A stretch of 64,000 nt of DNA, from positions 2,356,001-2,420,000 of the forward strand of contig NZ_CP042430.1 of NCBI RefSeq assembly GCF_007970665.1, in the 5' to 3' direction. The translations under genes and the position numbers were made by a program. Each line of letters starts with the position of its first letter. The first letter of the stretch is position 1. This DNA is from Baekduia soli (GTDB lineage: Bacteria > Actinomycetota > Thermoleophilia > Solirubrobacterales > Solirubrobacteraceae). Under the pieces are notes generated by a model, which had not been told where the DNA came from, did no database searches, and saw only the letters and a program-made list of their open reading frames with translations. This document shows, piece after piece, positions 42,115 to 50,629 of this stretch.

Positions 42115-43469
42115 GCACCGTGCACCAGTCCACGACGAGCGTCGGCCGGCAGCTGGGCCGCTTCGTCGCCGAGCTGGCCGACGCCGACGTGCCGGCCGAG
42201 GTCGCCGAGAAGCTGCGCACCAGCCTGCTGCACAACCTCTCCTGTGCGCTCGGCGCCTCGACGCAGGGCGCCGCGCTCTGGGAGCTGGCGCGGGGGCGCG
42301 GGCCCGCCGAGGCCACGATGCTGTGCGACGGCGACCGGGTCCTGGCCGAGGACGCCGCCTTCGCCAACGGCGCGCTCATGCACACGCGCGCGCAGGACGA
42401 CACGTTCTTCGCCGGCAAGACCCACATCGGCTCGGCCGTCTTTCCGGCCGCGCTGGCCATCGCCGAGCGCGAGGGCTCCGACGGCGCGGCGTTCCTGCGC
42501 GCGATCACCGCCGGCTGCGAGGTCGGCTGCGCCGTGTCCGAGCGCCTGGCCGCGGTGTCGACCGCGCGCGGCTTCCGCGCCACGCCGGTCTTCAGTCCGC
42601 TGGGGGCGGCCGCCGCGTCGGCGTCGCTGCTGGGCCTCGACGCCGAGGGCATCAGCAACGCGATCGCCATCGCCGCGAACTTCGCCGGCGGCCTGAACCA
42701 GACCTGGATCGACGGCACCAGCGAGTACCGGCTGCACCTCGGCATGGCGGCCCGCCACGGCGTGCACGCCGCGCGGCTGGCGCAGGCCGGCTTCACGGGC
42801 GCGCCGCACTGGTACGAGGGCGCGGCCGGCTTCGCCAACGCGTTCGCCGGGCCCGACGCCGACCTCGACATCGCCGGCGACTGGGAGCTCGGCACCCGCT
42901 GGCGCTCGCTCGACGTGACCTACAAGCCCTATCCGGTCTGCGCGATCACGCAGAGCCCGGTACAGGTCGCGATCGACCTGGCCAACCGCCACGACATCGA
43001 CCCGGCGCAGATCGTCGCGGTGCGCGTGCACCTCAACCCGGCCGACCGCAGCTACCCGGGCACGGTCAACGAGGGCCCGTTCGTCGACGTCGGCGCGACG
43101 CTCATGAGCGCGCAGTACTGCGTGGCCATGGCGCTCAAGCACCGCTCGGCCACCCTCGAGGGCCTGCGTGAGTTCGACGACGAGGTCATCGCCCGCCTGG
43201 TCTCGGTCACCGAGGTGCTCCCCGACGAGGGCCTGCCGTCGCTGGCCGGCCGCGTCGAGGTCGACCTGGACGCGGGCACCGTCGGCGGCGAGCTGGTGCC
43301 CGACGTCTACACCTACGGCTGGGACTGGAACGGCGTGGTGGCCAACATCAAGCGCATGGAGCCCGAGATCGCGCTGGACCGCGCCCAGCTCGACGCGCTC
43401 GAGCAGGCGGTGCACGGCCTGGCCGACCTGGACTCCGTGTCGCCCATCGTCCGCGGGACGGTGGCGTGA
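42111..43469 (+). CDS. MmgE/PrpD family protein
   Basis: A 452-residue protein with the MmgE/PrpD fold, whose known members include 2-methylcitrate dehydratase, cis-aconitate decarboxylase and iminodisuccinate epimerase. AEDAAFANGALMHTRAQDDTF and HIGSAVFPAALAIAER match the conserved N-terminal region, VTYKPYPVCAITQSPVQ the lid domain. It overlaps E2 at its start and the next gene at its end. A role in cleaving or isomerising a tricarboxylic or branched acid that feeds the dehydrogenase complex is plausible but not shown. 2-Methylcitrate genes are not nearby. Confidence 0.8.
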   Translation: MSTVHQSTTSVGRQLGRFVAELADADVPAEVAEKLRTSLLHNLSCALGASTQGAALWELARGRGPAEATMLCDGDRVLAEDAAFANGALMHTRAQDDTFFAGKTHIGSAVFPAALAIAEREGSDGAAFLRAITAGCEVGCAVSERLAAVSTARGFRATPVFSPLGAAAASASLLGLDAEGISNAIAIAANFAGGLNQTWIDGTSEYRLHLGMAARHGVHAARLAQAGFTGAPHWYEGAAGFANAFAGPDADLDIAGDWELGTRWRSLDVTYKPYPVCAITQSPVQVAIDLANRHDIDPAQIVAVRVHLNPADRSYPGTVNEGPFVDVGATLMSAQYCVAMALKHRSATLEGLREFDDEVIARLVSVTEVLPDEGLPSLAGRVEVDLDAGTVGGELVPDVYTYGWDWNGVVANIKRMEPEIALDRAQLDALEQAVHGLADLDSVSPIVRGTVA

Positions 43470-44491
43470 GCCCGGCGGTCGTCGATCCCGAGGAGGACCT
43501 CTTCCACGAGCCCGACCCGGCCCGGGAGCGCTGGCGGGAGAGCTTCTACTTCGACTTCTACGACTTCAAGCACGGTCTCGGCGGCTACTCGAGCATCGGC
43601 TACCGCCCGTCCAAGGGCTCGTTCGGCTCGATGCAGGTCGTCTGGGGCCCCGGCCTGCCGACGCTGGGCGCCAGCGAGTACGGCCGCTACGAGGAGCACA
43701 CCGGCCACCGGGAGGTCGGCGGCCTGCTCTACGTGCCGCGCGCGAAGCTCGGCACGTGGAGCTTCCGGTTCGACGGCCATCTCAACGACGGCGGCTCCGA
43801 CGTGGCGGTCGCGATCCCGGCGCTGCGTGGGGCCGACACGCCCGAGTGCCTGTCGGTGCCCGTGTCCTACGACCTGGACTTCACGCCCGACCAGCCCGCC
43901 TACATCTACGAGGAGAACCCGGAGTGGGACGGGCTCTTCGACGGCCACGTCGACGAGGTCGGCCGCGTGACGGGGACGATGACCGTCGACGGGCGCACGT
44001 ACGAGATCGACGGCCGCGGCGCCAAGGACCACTCGTGGGGCTCGCGCGACTGGTCGCGTCCCAAGGGCTGGCGCTGGGCCGACATCCTGTTCGAGGAGGG
44101 CTCGCAGCTCACGCTGTGGCGCGCCACGTTCGACGGGACCCGCTGGCTGCAGGACGGGGCGATCTACGCCGACGGCGCCGCGCACCCGATCACCTCGTTC
44201 ACCGAGCACCTGACGTTCGCCCCGCGCCCGCGGGCCGACCGCCCCGACTCGTGGGAGTTCACGGTCGGCGCCGGCGAGCAGGAGATGCGCGGGACCTGCG
44301 AGATCCTCAACGTCGTGCCGCTGCTGTTCAGCATGCGCGACGAGCGCGGTGAGAAGGCCACGATGTGGAACGACAAGGCGTCGTTCCGGTGCACGCTGGA
44401 GGACGGCCGCGTCGGCTACGGCAACGCCGAGTTCCAGTTCCGGGCGCCCGCCTCGGGCACCGCGCCACGCCCGCTGGTCGCCGGCGCCTGA
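43466..44491 (+). CDS. DUF7064/7065-like lipocalin-type protein
   Basis: A 341-residue protein from a GTG overlapping the MmgE/PrpD stop (GTGA). Tryptophan- and tyrosine-rich beta segments such as ESFYFDFYDFKHGLGGYSSIG, a central RGAKDHSWGSRDWSRPKGWRW and FEFTV-type strands recall the two-domain lipocalin-like fold of hydroxyneurosporene synthase/tocopherol cyclase relatives (DUF7064/DUF7065). These often lie beside acyl-CoA and sterol or terpenoid genes and are presumed to bind hydrophobic ligands. There is no signal peptide. It is the last gene of the dehydrogenase operon and converges on a TetR gene. Confidence 0.6.
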   Translation: MSPAVVDPEEDLFHEPDPARERWRESFYFDFYDFKHGLGGYSSIGYRPSKGSFGSMQVVWGPGLPTLGASEYGRYEEHTGHREVGGLLYVPRAKLGTWSFRFDGHLNDGGSDVAVAIPALRGADTPECLSVPVSYDLDFTPDQPAYIYEENPEWDGLFDGHVDEVGRVTGTMTVDGRTYEIDGRGAKDHSWGSRDWSRPKGWRWADILFEEGSQLTLWRATFDGTRWLQDGAIYADGAAHPITSFTEHLTFAPRPRADRPDSWEFTVGAGEQEMRGTCEILNVVPLLFSMRDERGEKATMWNDKASFRCTLEDGRVGYGNAEFQFRAPASGTAPRPLVAGA

Positions 44492-44492
44492 G

Positions 44493-45131
44493 TCAGCGGG
44501 TGGGGCCGGGGACGCGCTGCGCGACCCCGGCCGACACGAGCGCCGTGGCGTGCTCGATGTAGCGCTCGACCAGGTCGGGGTCCATCGTGGCCTGGAACGA
44601 GCGCTCCAGCAGCGGGCCCGCGGCGAACAGGAACTCGCAGATGCCCACGACGCTGAAGAAGAACAGCGTCGGGTCGATCTCGCGCCAGCCGCTGCGGCGG
44701 CGGCCCTCGGCCAGCAGCGTCGCGTAGAAGTCGCGGGCGGGGATCGCGAAGGACGCGCTGATGCGGTCCACGGCGCCGGGCTCGGCGCGCTGCAGCCGCT
44801 CGTTCATCAGCCGGTTGACGTAGGGATAGCGCACGTAGTTGCGCACGATCTCGGCGACGTGGCGGTGCAGCGCCTCCTCGGGGTCGAGGTGCAGGGCCGA
44901 CAGCCGGTCGATCTCGCTCGACAGCCCCCGCAGGACGCGCTCGAGCAGGGCGTCGAGCAGCCCGTCCTTGCTGCCGAAGCAGTACTTGACCATCGCGACG
45001 TTGACGTCGGCGCGGTCGCAGATCTCGCTGACGGTGGCCGTGTGGGTGGCGCGCTCGACGAACAGGTCGTGGGCGGCGGAGAGGAGCTTCTCGCGGGTGA
45101 TGTCGGCGCCTCGGCGGGCCACGCGGCCCAT
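44493..45131 (-). CDS. TetR-family transcriptional regulator
   Basis: A 212-residue regulator starting at MGRVARRGADITREKLL; an ATG at 45170 would place the start inside the operator-like palindrome. The DNA-binding part is AHDLFVERATHTATVSEICDRADVNVAMVKYCFGSKDGLLDALL. The C-terminal domain is all-helical, as in ligand-responsive TetR proteins. It diverges from atuA with only 52 bp between starts, so it very probably represses atuA and the carboxylase genes. The inducer could be an isoprenoid or branched acyl-CoA, by analogy with the neighbouring enzymes. Confidence 0.85.
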   Translation of the reverse strand: MGRVARRGADITREKLLSAAHDLFVERATHTATVSEICDRADVNVAMVKYCFGSKDGLLDALLERVLRGLSSEIDRLSALHLDPEEALHRHVAEIVRNYVRYPYVNRLMNERLQRAEPGAVDRISASFAIPARDFYATLLAEGRRRSGWREIDPTLFFFSVVGICEFLFAAGPLLERSFQATMDPDLVERYIEHATALVSAGVAQRVPGPTR

Positions 45132-45156
45132 CCTGACGCGATCGCCCTTGACATTC

Positions 45157-45172
45157 AAATAAACGTTCATTT
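45157..45172. promoter_or_regulatory. AT-rich palindrome AAATAAACGTTCATTT, candidate TetR operator
   Basis: A 16-bp inverted repeat centred on AACGTT with one mismatch, in the 52-bp gap between the divergent TetR and atuA genes, 11 nt from the atuA start. It stands out as an AT-rich island in very GC-rich surroundings, which is typical of a promoter covered by its repressor. Confidence 0.65.
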
Positions 45173-45183
45173 AGTCTCCGCCC

Positions 45184-47016
45184 ATGGCTGATTCCGTGCG
45201 TCTGGGTTGTTGGGCGGCGTTCTGGGGGGACACGAGCACCGCGGTCGACCAGATCCTCGACGGGTCCGAGGTGGACTACCTCATCTCGGACTACCTGTCG
45301 GAGATCACGATGGCCCTGCTGGCCCGGGCCCGGGCCAAGGACCCCGACGCCGGCTTCGTGCCCGACGCGATCCGCGTCATCGCCGCACGCCTGCAGGACA
45401 TCCACGAGCGCGGCATCAAGGTGGTCACCAACGCCGGCGCGCTGAACCCCGCGGCCTGCGCGCAGGCCTTCCGCGATGCGGCCGAGGCCGCCGGCGTGCC
45501 GCTCAAGGTCGCGGCCGTGCTCGGCGACGACCTCACCCCGCAGGCCGACGCGATCCTGGGCTCCGACCCCAAGGACATGTTCACGGGCGAGCCGCTGCCG
45601 GCGCGCCCGATGACGATGAACGCCTACCTCGGCGCCCGGCCCATCGCGGCCGCGCTGGCCGCCGGGGCCGACATCGTCGTGACCGGCCGCGCGGTCGACT
45701 CCGCCGTTGCCCTCGGCCCGCTCCTGCACGAGTTCGGCTGGAGCGACACGGACTACGACCTGCTCTCGGCCGGAACGCTGGCCGGCCACGTCGTCGAGTG
45801 CGGGCCGCAGTGCACGGGCGGCAACTTCACCGACTGGGACATCGTGCCCGGCTGGGACAACATGGGCTTCCCCATCGCCGAGTGCTTCCCCGACGGCACC
45901 GCGATCATCTCCAAGCCCGACAACACGGGCGGCCTGGTCTCGCCCGCCACCGTCAGCGAGCAGATCCTCTACGAGATCGGCGACCCCGGCGCCTACGTCA
46001 TGCCCGACGTTCTGTGCGACTGGCGCAACATCAAGCTCGAGTCCGTGGGCGAGAACCGCGTGCGCGTCTCCGGAGCGCGCGGCAGCCAGCCGCCCACGAC
46101 CTACAAGGTCACCGCGACGCACGCCAACGGCTACCGCTGCATGACCACCGCCGCCTTCGGCGGCCTGGACGCCGGCGCCAAGGCCCGGCGCGCCGGGCAG
46201 GCGCTCGTCTCGCGCGCCGAGCGGCTCATCGCCAAGGCGGGCTTCGAGCCGCTGACGGAGTCCTCGGTCGAGGTCGTCGGCGCGGGGGACACGTTCGGCC
46301 CCGAGCACCGCAACGACGCGGCCACGGAGGCCGTCGTGAAGATCGGCGTGCGCCATCCCGAACGCGCGGCGCTCGAGCACTTCGCGAGCGAGTTCGCCCC
46401 TATGGCGCTCGTCGCCCAGGGGATGACGGGGTACTTCGCGGGCCGGCCGCGCGTCGCGCCCGCCATCGCCGTCTACCACCTGCTCATCGAGAAGGCCTCG
46501 CTGGACGTGCGCGTCCTGCTCGGCGACGAGACCATCCCGGTCGACATCGCCCCGGGCAAGCCCGGACCCGCGGCCGGCACGCCCGAGCTGCCCGACGCGC
46601 CCTCCGGCGGGGTGAGTCCGATCTCCGGCGGCTTCACCGTGCCGCTGCGCCGCCTGGCCTACGCCCGCAGCGGCGACAAGGGCAACAACGCCAACATCGG
46701 CGTCATCGCCCGCCGGCCCGAGTTCGCCGCGGTCATCGAGGAGCAGCTGACGACCGACCGGGTCCAGGCGTTCTTCCAGCAGTACCTCACCGGCGGCGTC
46801 AAGCGCTGGTCGCTGCCCGGCCTGTCGGCGGTCAACTTCATCCTCGAGGGTGCCCTGGGCGGCCGCGGCGGCACGTCGACGCTGCGCTACGACCCGCAGG
46901 GCAAGAGCTTCGGCGCGATGCTCCTGCAGGTGCCGATCGCCGTGCCGGCCGAGTGGGACGCCAACGGGCTGCTGACCCGCGACGCCGCGCCCGCGCGCGA
47001 GCAGTCGGTCGCGTGA
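45184..47016 (+). CDS. atuA: AtuA-family protein (acyclic terpene utilisation, DUF1446)
   Basis: A 610-residue protein of unknown biochemical activity but known association with geranyl-CoA/citronellol catabolism in Pseudomonas. The N-terminal AtuA domain is seen from LGCWAAFWGD, DYLISDYLSEITMA, GIKVVTNAGALNP to NITGRAVDSA-like VTGRAVDSAVALGPL and GNFTDWD. From about residue 485 a C-terminal ferredoxin-fold domain follows (RLAYARSGDKGNNANIGVIARR). Fusion of both domains is common in actinobacteria. The gene leads an operon with a biotin-dependent carboxylase (GTGA overlap), just as AtuA accompanies geranyl-CoA carboxylase. Which CoA ester is used here is unknown. Confidence 0.88.
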   Translation: MADSVRLGCWAAFWGDTSTAVDQILDGSEVDYLISDYLSEITMALLARARAKDPDAGFVPDAIRVIAARLQDIHERGIKVVTNAGALNPAACAQAFRDAAEAAGVPLKVAAVLGDDLTPQADAILGSDPKDMFTGEPLPARPMTMNAYLGARPIAAALAAGADIVVTGRAVDSAVALGPLLHEFGWSDTDYDLLSAGTLAGHVVECGPQCTGGNFTDWDIVPGWDNMGFPIAECFPDGTAIISKPDNTGGLVSPATVSEQILYEIGDPGAYVMPDVLCDWRNIKLESVGENRVRVSGARGSQPPTTYKVTATHANGYRCMTTAAFGGLDAGAKARRAGQALVSRAERLIAKAGFEPLTESSVEVVGAGDTFGPEHRNDAATEAVVKIGVRHPERAALEHFASEFAPMALVAQGMTGYFAGRPRVAPAIAVYHLLIEKASLDVRVLLGDETIPVDIAPGKPGPAAGTPELPDAPSGGVSPISGGFTVPLRRLAYARSGDKGNNANIGVIARRPEFAAVIEEQLTTDRVQAFFQQYLTGGVKRWSLPGLSAVNFILEGALGGRGGTSTLRYDPQGKSFGAMLLQVPIAVPAEWDANGLLTRDAAPAREQSVA

Positions 47017-48491
47017 GCCTCCCCGAGAAGGTCCTCGTCGCCAACCGCGGCGAGATCGCCGTGCGCATCATGCGCACGCTGCGCCGCCTGGGGATCGCCA
47101 GCGTGGCGGTCTATCACGCCGAGGACGCCTGCGGCCGCGCCGTGCGCGAGGCCGACGAGGCCGTCGAGCTGTTCGGCGACACGCCCGTGGGCGCCTACCT
47201 CGACATCGAGGGCATCGTGGCCGCCTGTCACGCGACGGGCGCCACCGCCGTGCACCCGGGGTTCGGCTTCCTGTCGGAGAACGCCGCGTTCGCCGAGGCG
47301 CTGGCCGCCGCGGAGATCACGTTCATCGGCCCGCCGCCGTCGGCGATGCGCGCCATGGGCGACAAGATCGAGTCCAAGCGCCTGGCCGCCGCGGCCGGCG
47401 TGCCGACGCTGCCCGGCTCGCCCGACGCCGTGGCCGACGTCGAGGAGGCGGTCGCGATCGCCACCGAGATCGGCTTCCCCGTCCTGCTGAAGGCCAGCGC
47501 GGGCGGCGGCGGCAAGGGCATGCGCATCGCGGTGGACGCCGACGACTGCCGCGAGGCCTTCGACCGCGCGTCGGCGGAGGCCAAGGCCAGCTTCGGCGAC
47601 GGCCGCGTCTTCGTGGAGCGCTTCATCACCAAGCCGCGCCACGTCGAGGTCCAGGTCCTGGCCGACACGCACGGCACCGTGCTGCACCTCGGCGAGCGCG
47701 AGTGCTCCATCCAGCGCCGCTACCAGAAGGTGATCGAGGAGTCGCCGTCGCCGGCGATCGACGCCGAGACGCGCGCGGCCATGGGCGCCACCGCCGTCGC
47801 GCTGGCCCGGGCCGTCGACTACGTCTCGGCGGGCACCGTGGAGATGATCCTCGACGAGGACGGCAGCTTCTACTTCCTGGAGATGAACACGCGGCTGCAG
47901 GTCGAGCACCCGGTCACCGAGCTGGTGACGGGCATCGACATCGTGGCCGAGCAGGTCCGCATCGCGGCCGGCGAGCCGCTGGGCTACGGCCAGGACGACG
48001 TGCGCATGAGCGGCCACGCGATCGAGTGCCGTGTCTACGCGGAGGACGCCGACGCCGGGTTCATCCCCGCGACCGGCCGCCTCGGCCTCGTGCGCTTCCC
48101 CGCCGGCGAGGGCATCCGCGTCGACCACGGCGTCGTCGAGGGCCAGGAGATCAGCGCCTCGTTCGACCCGATGATCGCCAAGATCGCCGCCCACGGCGCC
48201 ACCCGCGAGGAGGCGATCGCGCGCTCGCGCGACGCGCTGTGCCGCACGGTCCTGCTGGGCACGGTGACCAACACGGCCTACCTGGAGCGCGTGCTCGGCC
48301 ATCCCGACTTCATCTCGGGCGACACGCACACGGGCTTCCTCGAGCAGCACGCCGACGCGCTGGCGCCACCGCCGCCGCCCGACGACGTCGAGCGCTGCCT
48401 GGTCGCCGCGGCCGCCCTGGCCAGCCCGCGCTTCGACGAGCGCCTCGCCGCCCCCGAGCCGTTGGCGTCCATGGGCGCCTGGAGGCCCTAG
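47013..48491 (+). CDS. Acyl-CoA carboxylase, biotin carboxylase subunit
   Basis: A 492-residue ATP-grasp biotin carboxylase that starts with GTG overlapping the atuA stop. The N-terminal KVLVANRGEIAVRIMRTLRRLG, the glycine-rich ATP loop KASAGGGGKGMRI (about 163-175), GERECSIQRRYQKVIEE and FLEMNTRLQVEHPVTE (about 288-303) are intact. It carboxylates biotin on the separate carrier encoded three nt downstream. In Pseudomonas geranyl- and methylcrotonyl-CoA carboxylases this domain and the carrier are one polypeptide; here they are two. Confidence 0.92.
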   Translation: MSLPEKVLVANRGEIAVRIMRTLRRLGIASVAVYHAEDACGRAVREADEAVELFGDTPVGAYLDIEGIVAACHATGATAVHPGFGFLSENAAFAEALAAAEITFIGPPPSAMRAMGDKIESKRLAAAAGVPTLPGSPDAVADVEEAVAIATEIGFPVLLKASAGGGGKGMRIAVDADDCREAFDRASAEAKASFGDGRVFVERFITKPRHVEVQVLADTHGTVLHLGERECSIQRRYQKVIEESPSPAIDAETRAAMGATAVALARAVDYVSAGTVEMILDEDGSFYFLEMNTRLQVEHPVTELVTGIDIVAEQVRIAAGEPLGYGQDDVRMSGHAIECRVYAEDADAGFIPATGRLGLVRFPAGEGIRVDHGVVEGQEISASFDPMIAKIAAHGATREEAIARSRDALCRTVLLGTVTNTAYLERVLGHPDFISGDTHTGFLEQHADALAPPPPPDDVERCLVAAAALASPRFDERLAAPEPLASMGAWRP

Positions 48492-48494
48492 ACC

Positions 48495-49010
48495 ATGCCC
48501 TTCGAGATCACCCTGGGCGACCGCACCGCCCACACCGTCGACGTCGCCCGCCACGGCGGCCGCGCCACCGTGACGATCGACGGCCGCGACTACCACGGCA
48601 GCCTGCGTCCCGCCGGCGATGGCTACGAGCTCACGCTCGAGGACCGCACCGAGCCGATGTGGATCCTCGTCGACGGCGACGCGATCCTCGTGCATGCCTT
48701 CGGGCAGTCCTGGGATCTGGGCATCGTCGACCCCGTCGAGCGCTCGCGCGGCGGCGGCCCGTCGGAGGACGTGGCGCTGGCGCCCATGCCCGGCACCGTC
48801 ATCAGCATCGCCGTCGCCCCGGGCGACGAGGTCACCGCCGGCCTGCCGCTGATGGTCATCGAGAGCATGAAGATGCAGAGCGAGATCACCGCCGCCCGCG
48901 ACGGCGTCGTCGAGCAGGTCTTCCTGGACGTCGGCGACACGTTCGACCGGGGCGCCGCGCTCGTCGCCCTGGAGGCCGACCCCGAGACCGACCCGACCGA
49001 GGAGGACTGA
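48495..49010 (+). CDS. Acyl-CoA carboxylase, biotin carboxyl carrier subunit
   Basis: A 171-residue carrier. The biotinyl domain occupies about residues 95-165, with the site ESMKM and target Lys126. The first 80 residues (VDVARHGGRATVTIDGRDYHG, YELTLEDRTEPMWILVDGDAI) form a beta-rich segment resembling the BT domain that connects carrier and catalytic subunits in methylcrotonyl- and propionyl-CoA carboxylases, detached here from the carboxylase polypeptide. It sits between the biotin carboxylase and carboxyltransferase genes with gaps of two to three nt. Confidence 0.88.
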   Translation: MPFEITLGDRTAHTVDVARHGGRATVTIDGRDYHGSLRPAGDGYELTLEDRTEPMWILVDGDAILVHAFGQSWDLGIVDPVERSRGGGPSEDVALAPMPGTVISIAVAPGDEVTAGLPLMVIESMKMQSEITAARDGVVEQVFLDVGDTFDRGAALVALEADPETDPTEED

Positions 49011-49012
49011 CC

Positions 49013-50611
49013 GTGCACCGCCTCGAGACCCACGTCGATCCCAACTCCCCGAGCTACAAGGCGTTCTACGCCCACAACAAGGGCCTCGCGGCCGAGCTGG
49101 CCGAGACCCTGCGCAAGGCGCGCGAGGACCGCCCGCAGCGGGCCTGGGACCGCCTGGCCGAGCAGGACAAGCTCCCGGTGCGCGAGCGCCTGGACCTCCT
49201 GCTGGACCGCGGCGCGCCGTTCCTGGAGCTCATGTCGCTGGCCGCCAACCGCCACTACGACGGCGAGGCGCCCCAGGCGCTGCTGGTCACCGGCATCGGG
49301 GTCGTCAGCGGCCGCGAGGTGATGGTGATCGCCAACGACAGCTCGCTGAAGGGCGGCGCCTGGTACCCGATCACCACGCGCAAGATCGTCCGCGCGCTGC
49401 AGATCGCCCTGGAGAACAAGCTGCCGGTCGTGCACATGCTCGACAGCGGCGGCGCCAACCTCCACCTCCAGGACGAGATCTACGCCTGGGCGGGCAAGAT
49501 CTTCCAGCAGCAGTGCCACCTCAGCGCCGCGGGCATCCCCCAGCTGGCCGTCGTGTTCGGCTACTGCACGGCGGGGGCGGCGTACACGCCGACGCTGTGC
49601 GACCAGACGATCATGGTCCGCGAGCGCGGCGCGATCTTCCTGGCCGGACCGCCGCTGGTCAAGGCGGCCACGGGCGAGGAGAACACGACGGAGGAGCTCG
49701 GCGGGGCCGACATGCACACGTCGGTCTCCGGCGTGGCCGACTACGCCGTGGACTCCGAGGCCGAGGCGCTCTCGCTGGCGCGCGACATCGTCGGCGTGTG
49801 GGCCCGTCGCGAGAAGGCCGACAGCGACCGCCGCGCGCCCGAGCCGCCGTTCCACGACCCCGACCAGCTCTACGGGATCATCCCCGACGACGTCAAGAAG
49901 CAGTTCGAGATGCGCGAGGTCATCGCGCGCGTCGTCGACGGCAGCCTGTTCCACGAGTTCAAGCCGCGCTACGGCGACACGATGGTCTGCGGCTGGGCGT
50001 TCATCTGGGGCTTCAAGGTCGGCATCCTCGGCAACAACGGCGTGATCTACAGCGAGGCCGCCAACAAGGCGACCACGTTCATGCAGCTGTGCGACCGCGA
50101 CGGCATCCCGCTGTTGTTCCTGCACAACGTCACCGGCTTCATGGTCGGCCGCGAGTACGAGCGCCGGGGCATCACCAAGGACGGCGCGAAGATGCTCATG
50201 ACGCAGGCCAACGTGACCGTGCCCAAGCTCTCGGTGCTGTGCCACGCCTCGCAGGGCGCCGGCAACTACGCGATGGCCGGCCGGACGTGGGACCCGCGCC
50301 TGGTCTACGCCTGGCCCAACTCGCGCTCGTCGATCATGGGCCCCGAGCAGGCGGCCGACGTGCTGACCCAGGTCCGCGTCGCCGGCCTGCGCCGGCGCGG
50401 GGAGGACCCGTCCCCGGACGAGATCAGCACGATCAAGACCGAGGTCACGGCCTACTTCGAGCAGACCTACCACTCGTATTACCTCACCTCCGACCTGCGC
50501 GACGACGGGCTGATCGACCCGGTCGACACCCGCAACACCCTCGGGATGTCGCTGTCGGCGGTGCTCAACGCCCCCATCGTGCGCACGCCCGGCGGCGTGC
50601 TGCGCATCTGA
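49013..50611 (+). CDS. Acyl-CoA carboxylase, carboxyltransferase subunit
   Basis: A 532-residue carboxyltransferase from a GTG at 49013. It has two crotonase-like halves: MLDSGGANLHLQDEIYAW, FGYCTAGAAYTPTLCD and GPPLVKAATGEENTTEELGGADMHTSVSG in the first; LLFLHNVTGFMVGREYERRGI and HASQGAGNYAMAGRTWDPRL in the second. The AATGEE/ELGGADMH region places it with methylcrotonyl- and geranyl-CoA carboxylases rather than acetyl- or propionyl-CoA enzymes. The presence of AtuA favours geranyl-CoA or another branched 3-methyl-enoyl-CoA; leucine degradation remains possible. Confidence 0.9.
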   Translation: MHRLETHVDPNSPSYKAFYAHNKGLAAELAETLRKAREDRPQRAWDRLAEQDKLPVRERLDLLLDRGAPFLELMSLAANRHYDGEAPQALLVTGIGVVSGREVMVIANDSSLKGGAWYPITTRKIVRALQIALENKLPVVHMLDSGGANLHLQDEIYAWAGKIFQQQCHLSAAGIPQLAVVFGYCTAGAAYTPTLCDQTIMVRERGAIFLAGPPLVKAATGEENTTEELGGADMHTSVSGVADYAVDSEAEALSLARDIVGVWARREKADSDRRAPEPPFHDPDQLYGIIPDDVKKQFEMREVIARVVDGSLFHEFKPRYGDTMVCGWAFIWGFKVGILGNNGVIYSEAANKATTFMQLCDRDGIPLLFLHNVTGFMVGREYERRGITKDGAKMLMTQANVTVPKLSVLCHASQGAGNYAMAGRTWDPRLVYAWPNSRSSIMGPEQAADVLTQVRVAGLRRRGEDPSPDEISTIKTEVTAYFEQTYHSYYLTSDLRDDGLIDPVDTRNTLGMSLSAVLNAPIVRTPGGVLRI

Positions 50612-50629
50612 CCGACGAGGAGCTGGCCG

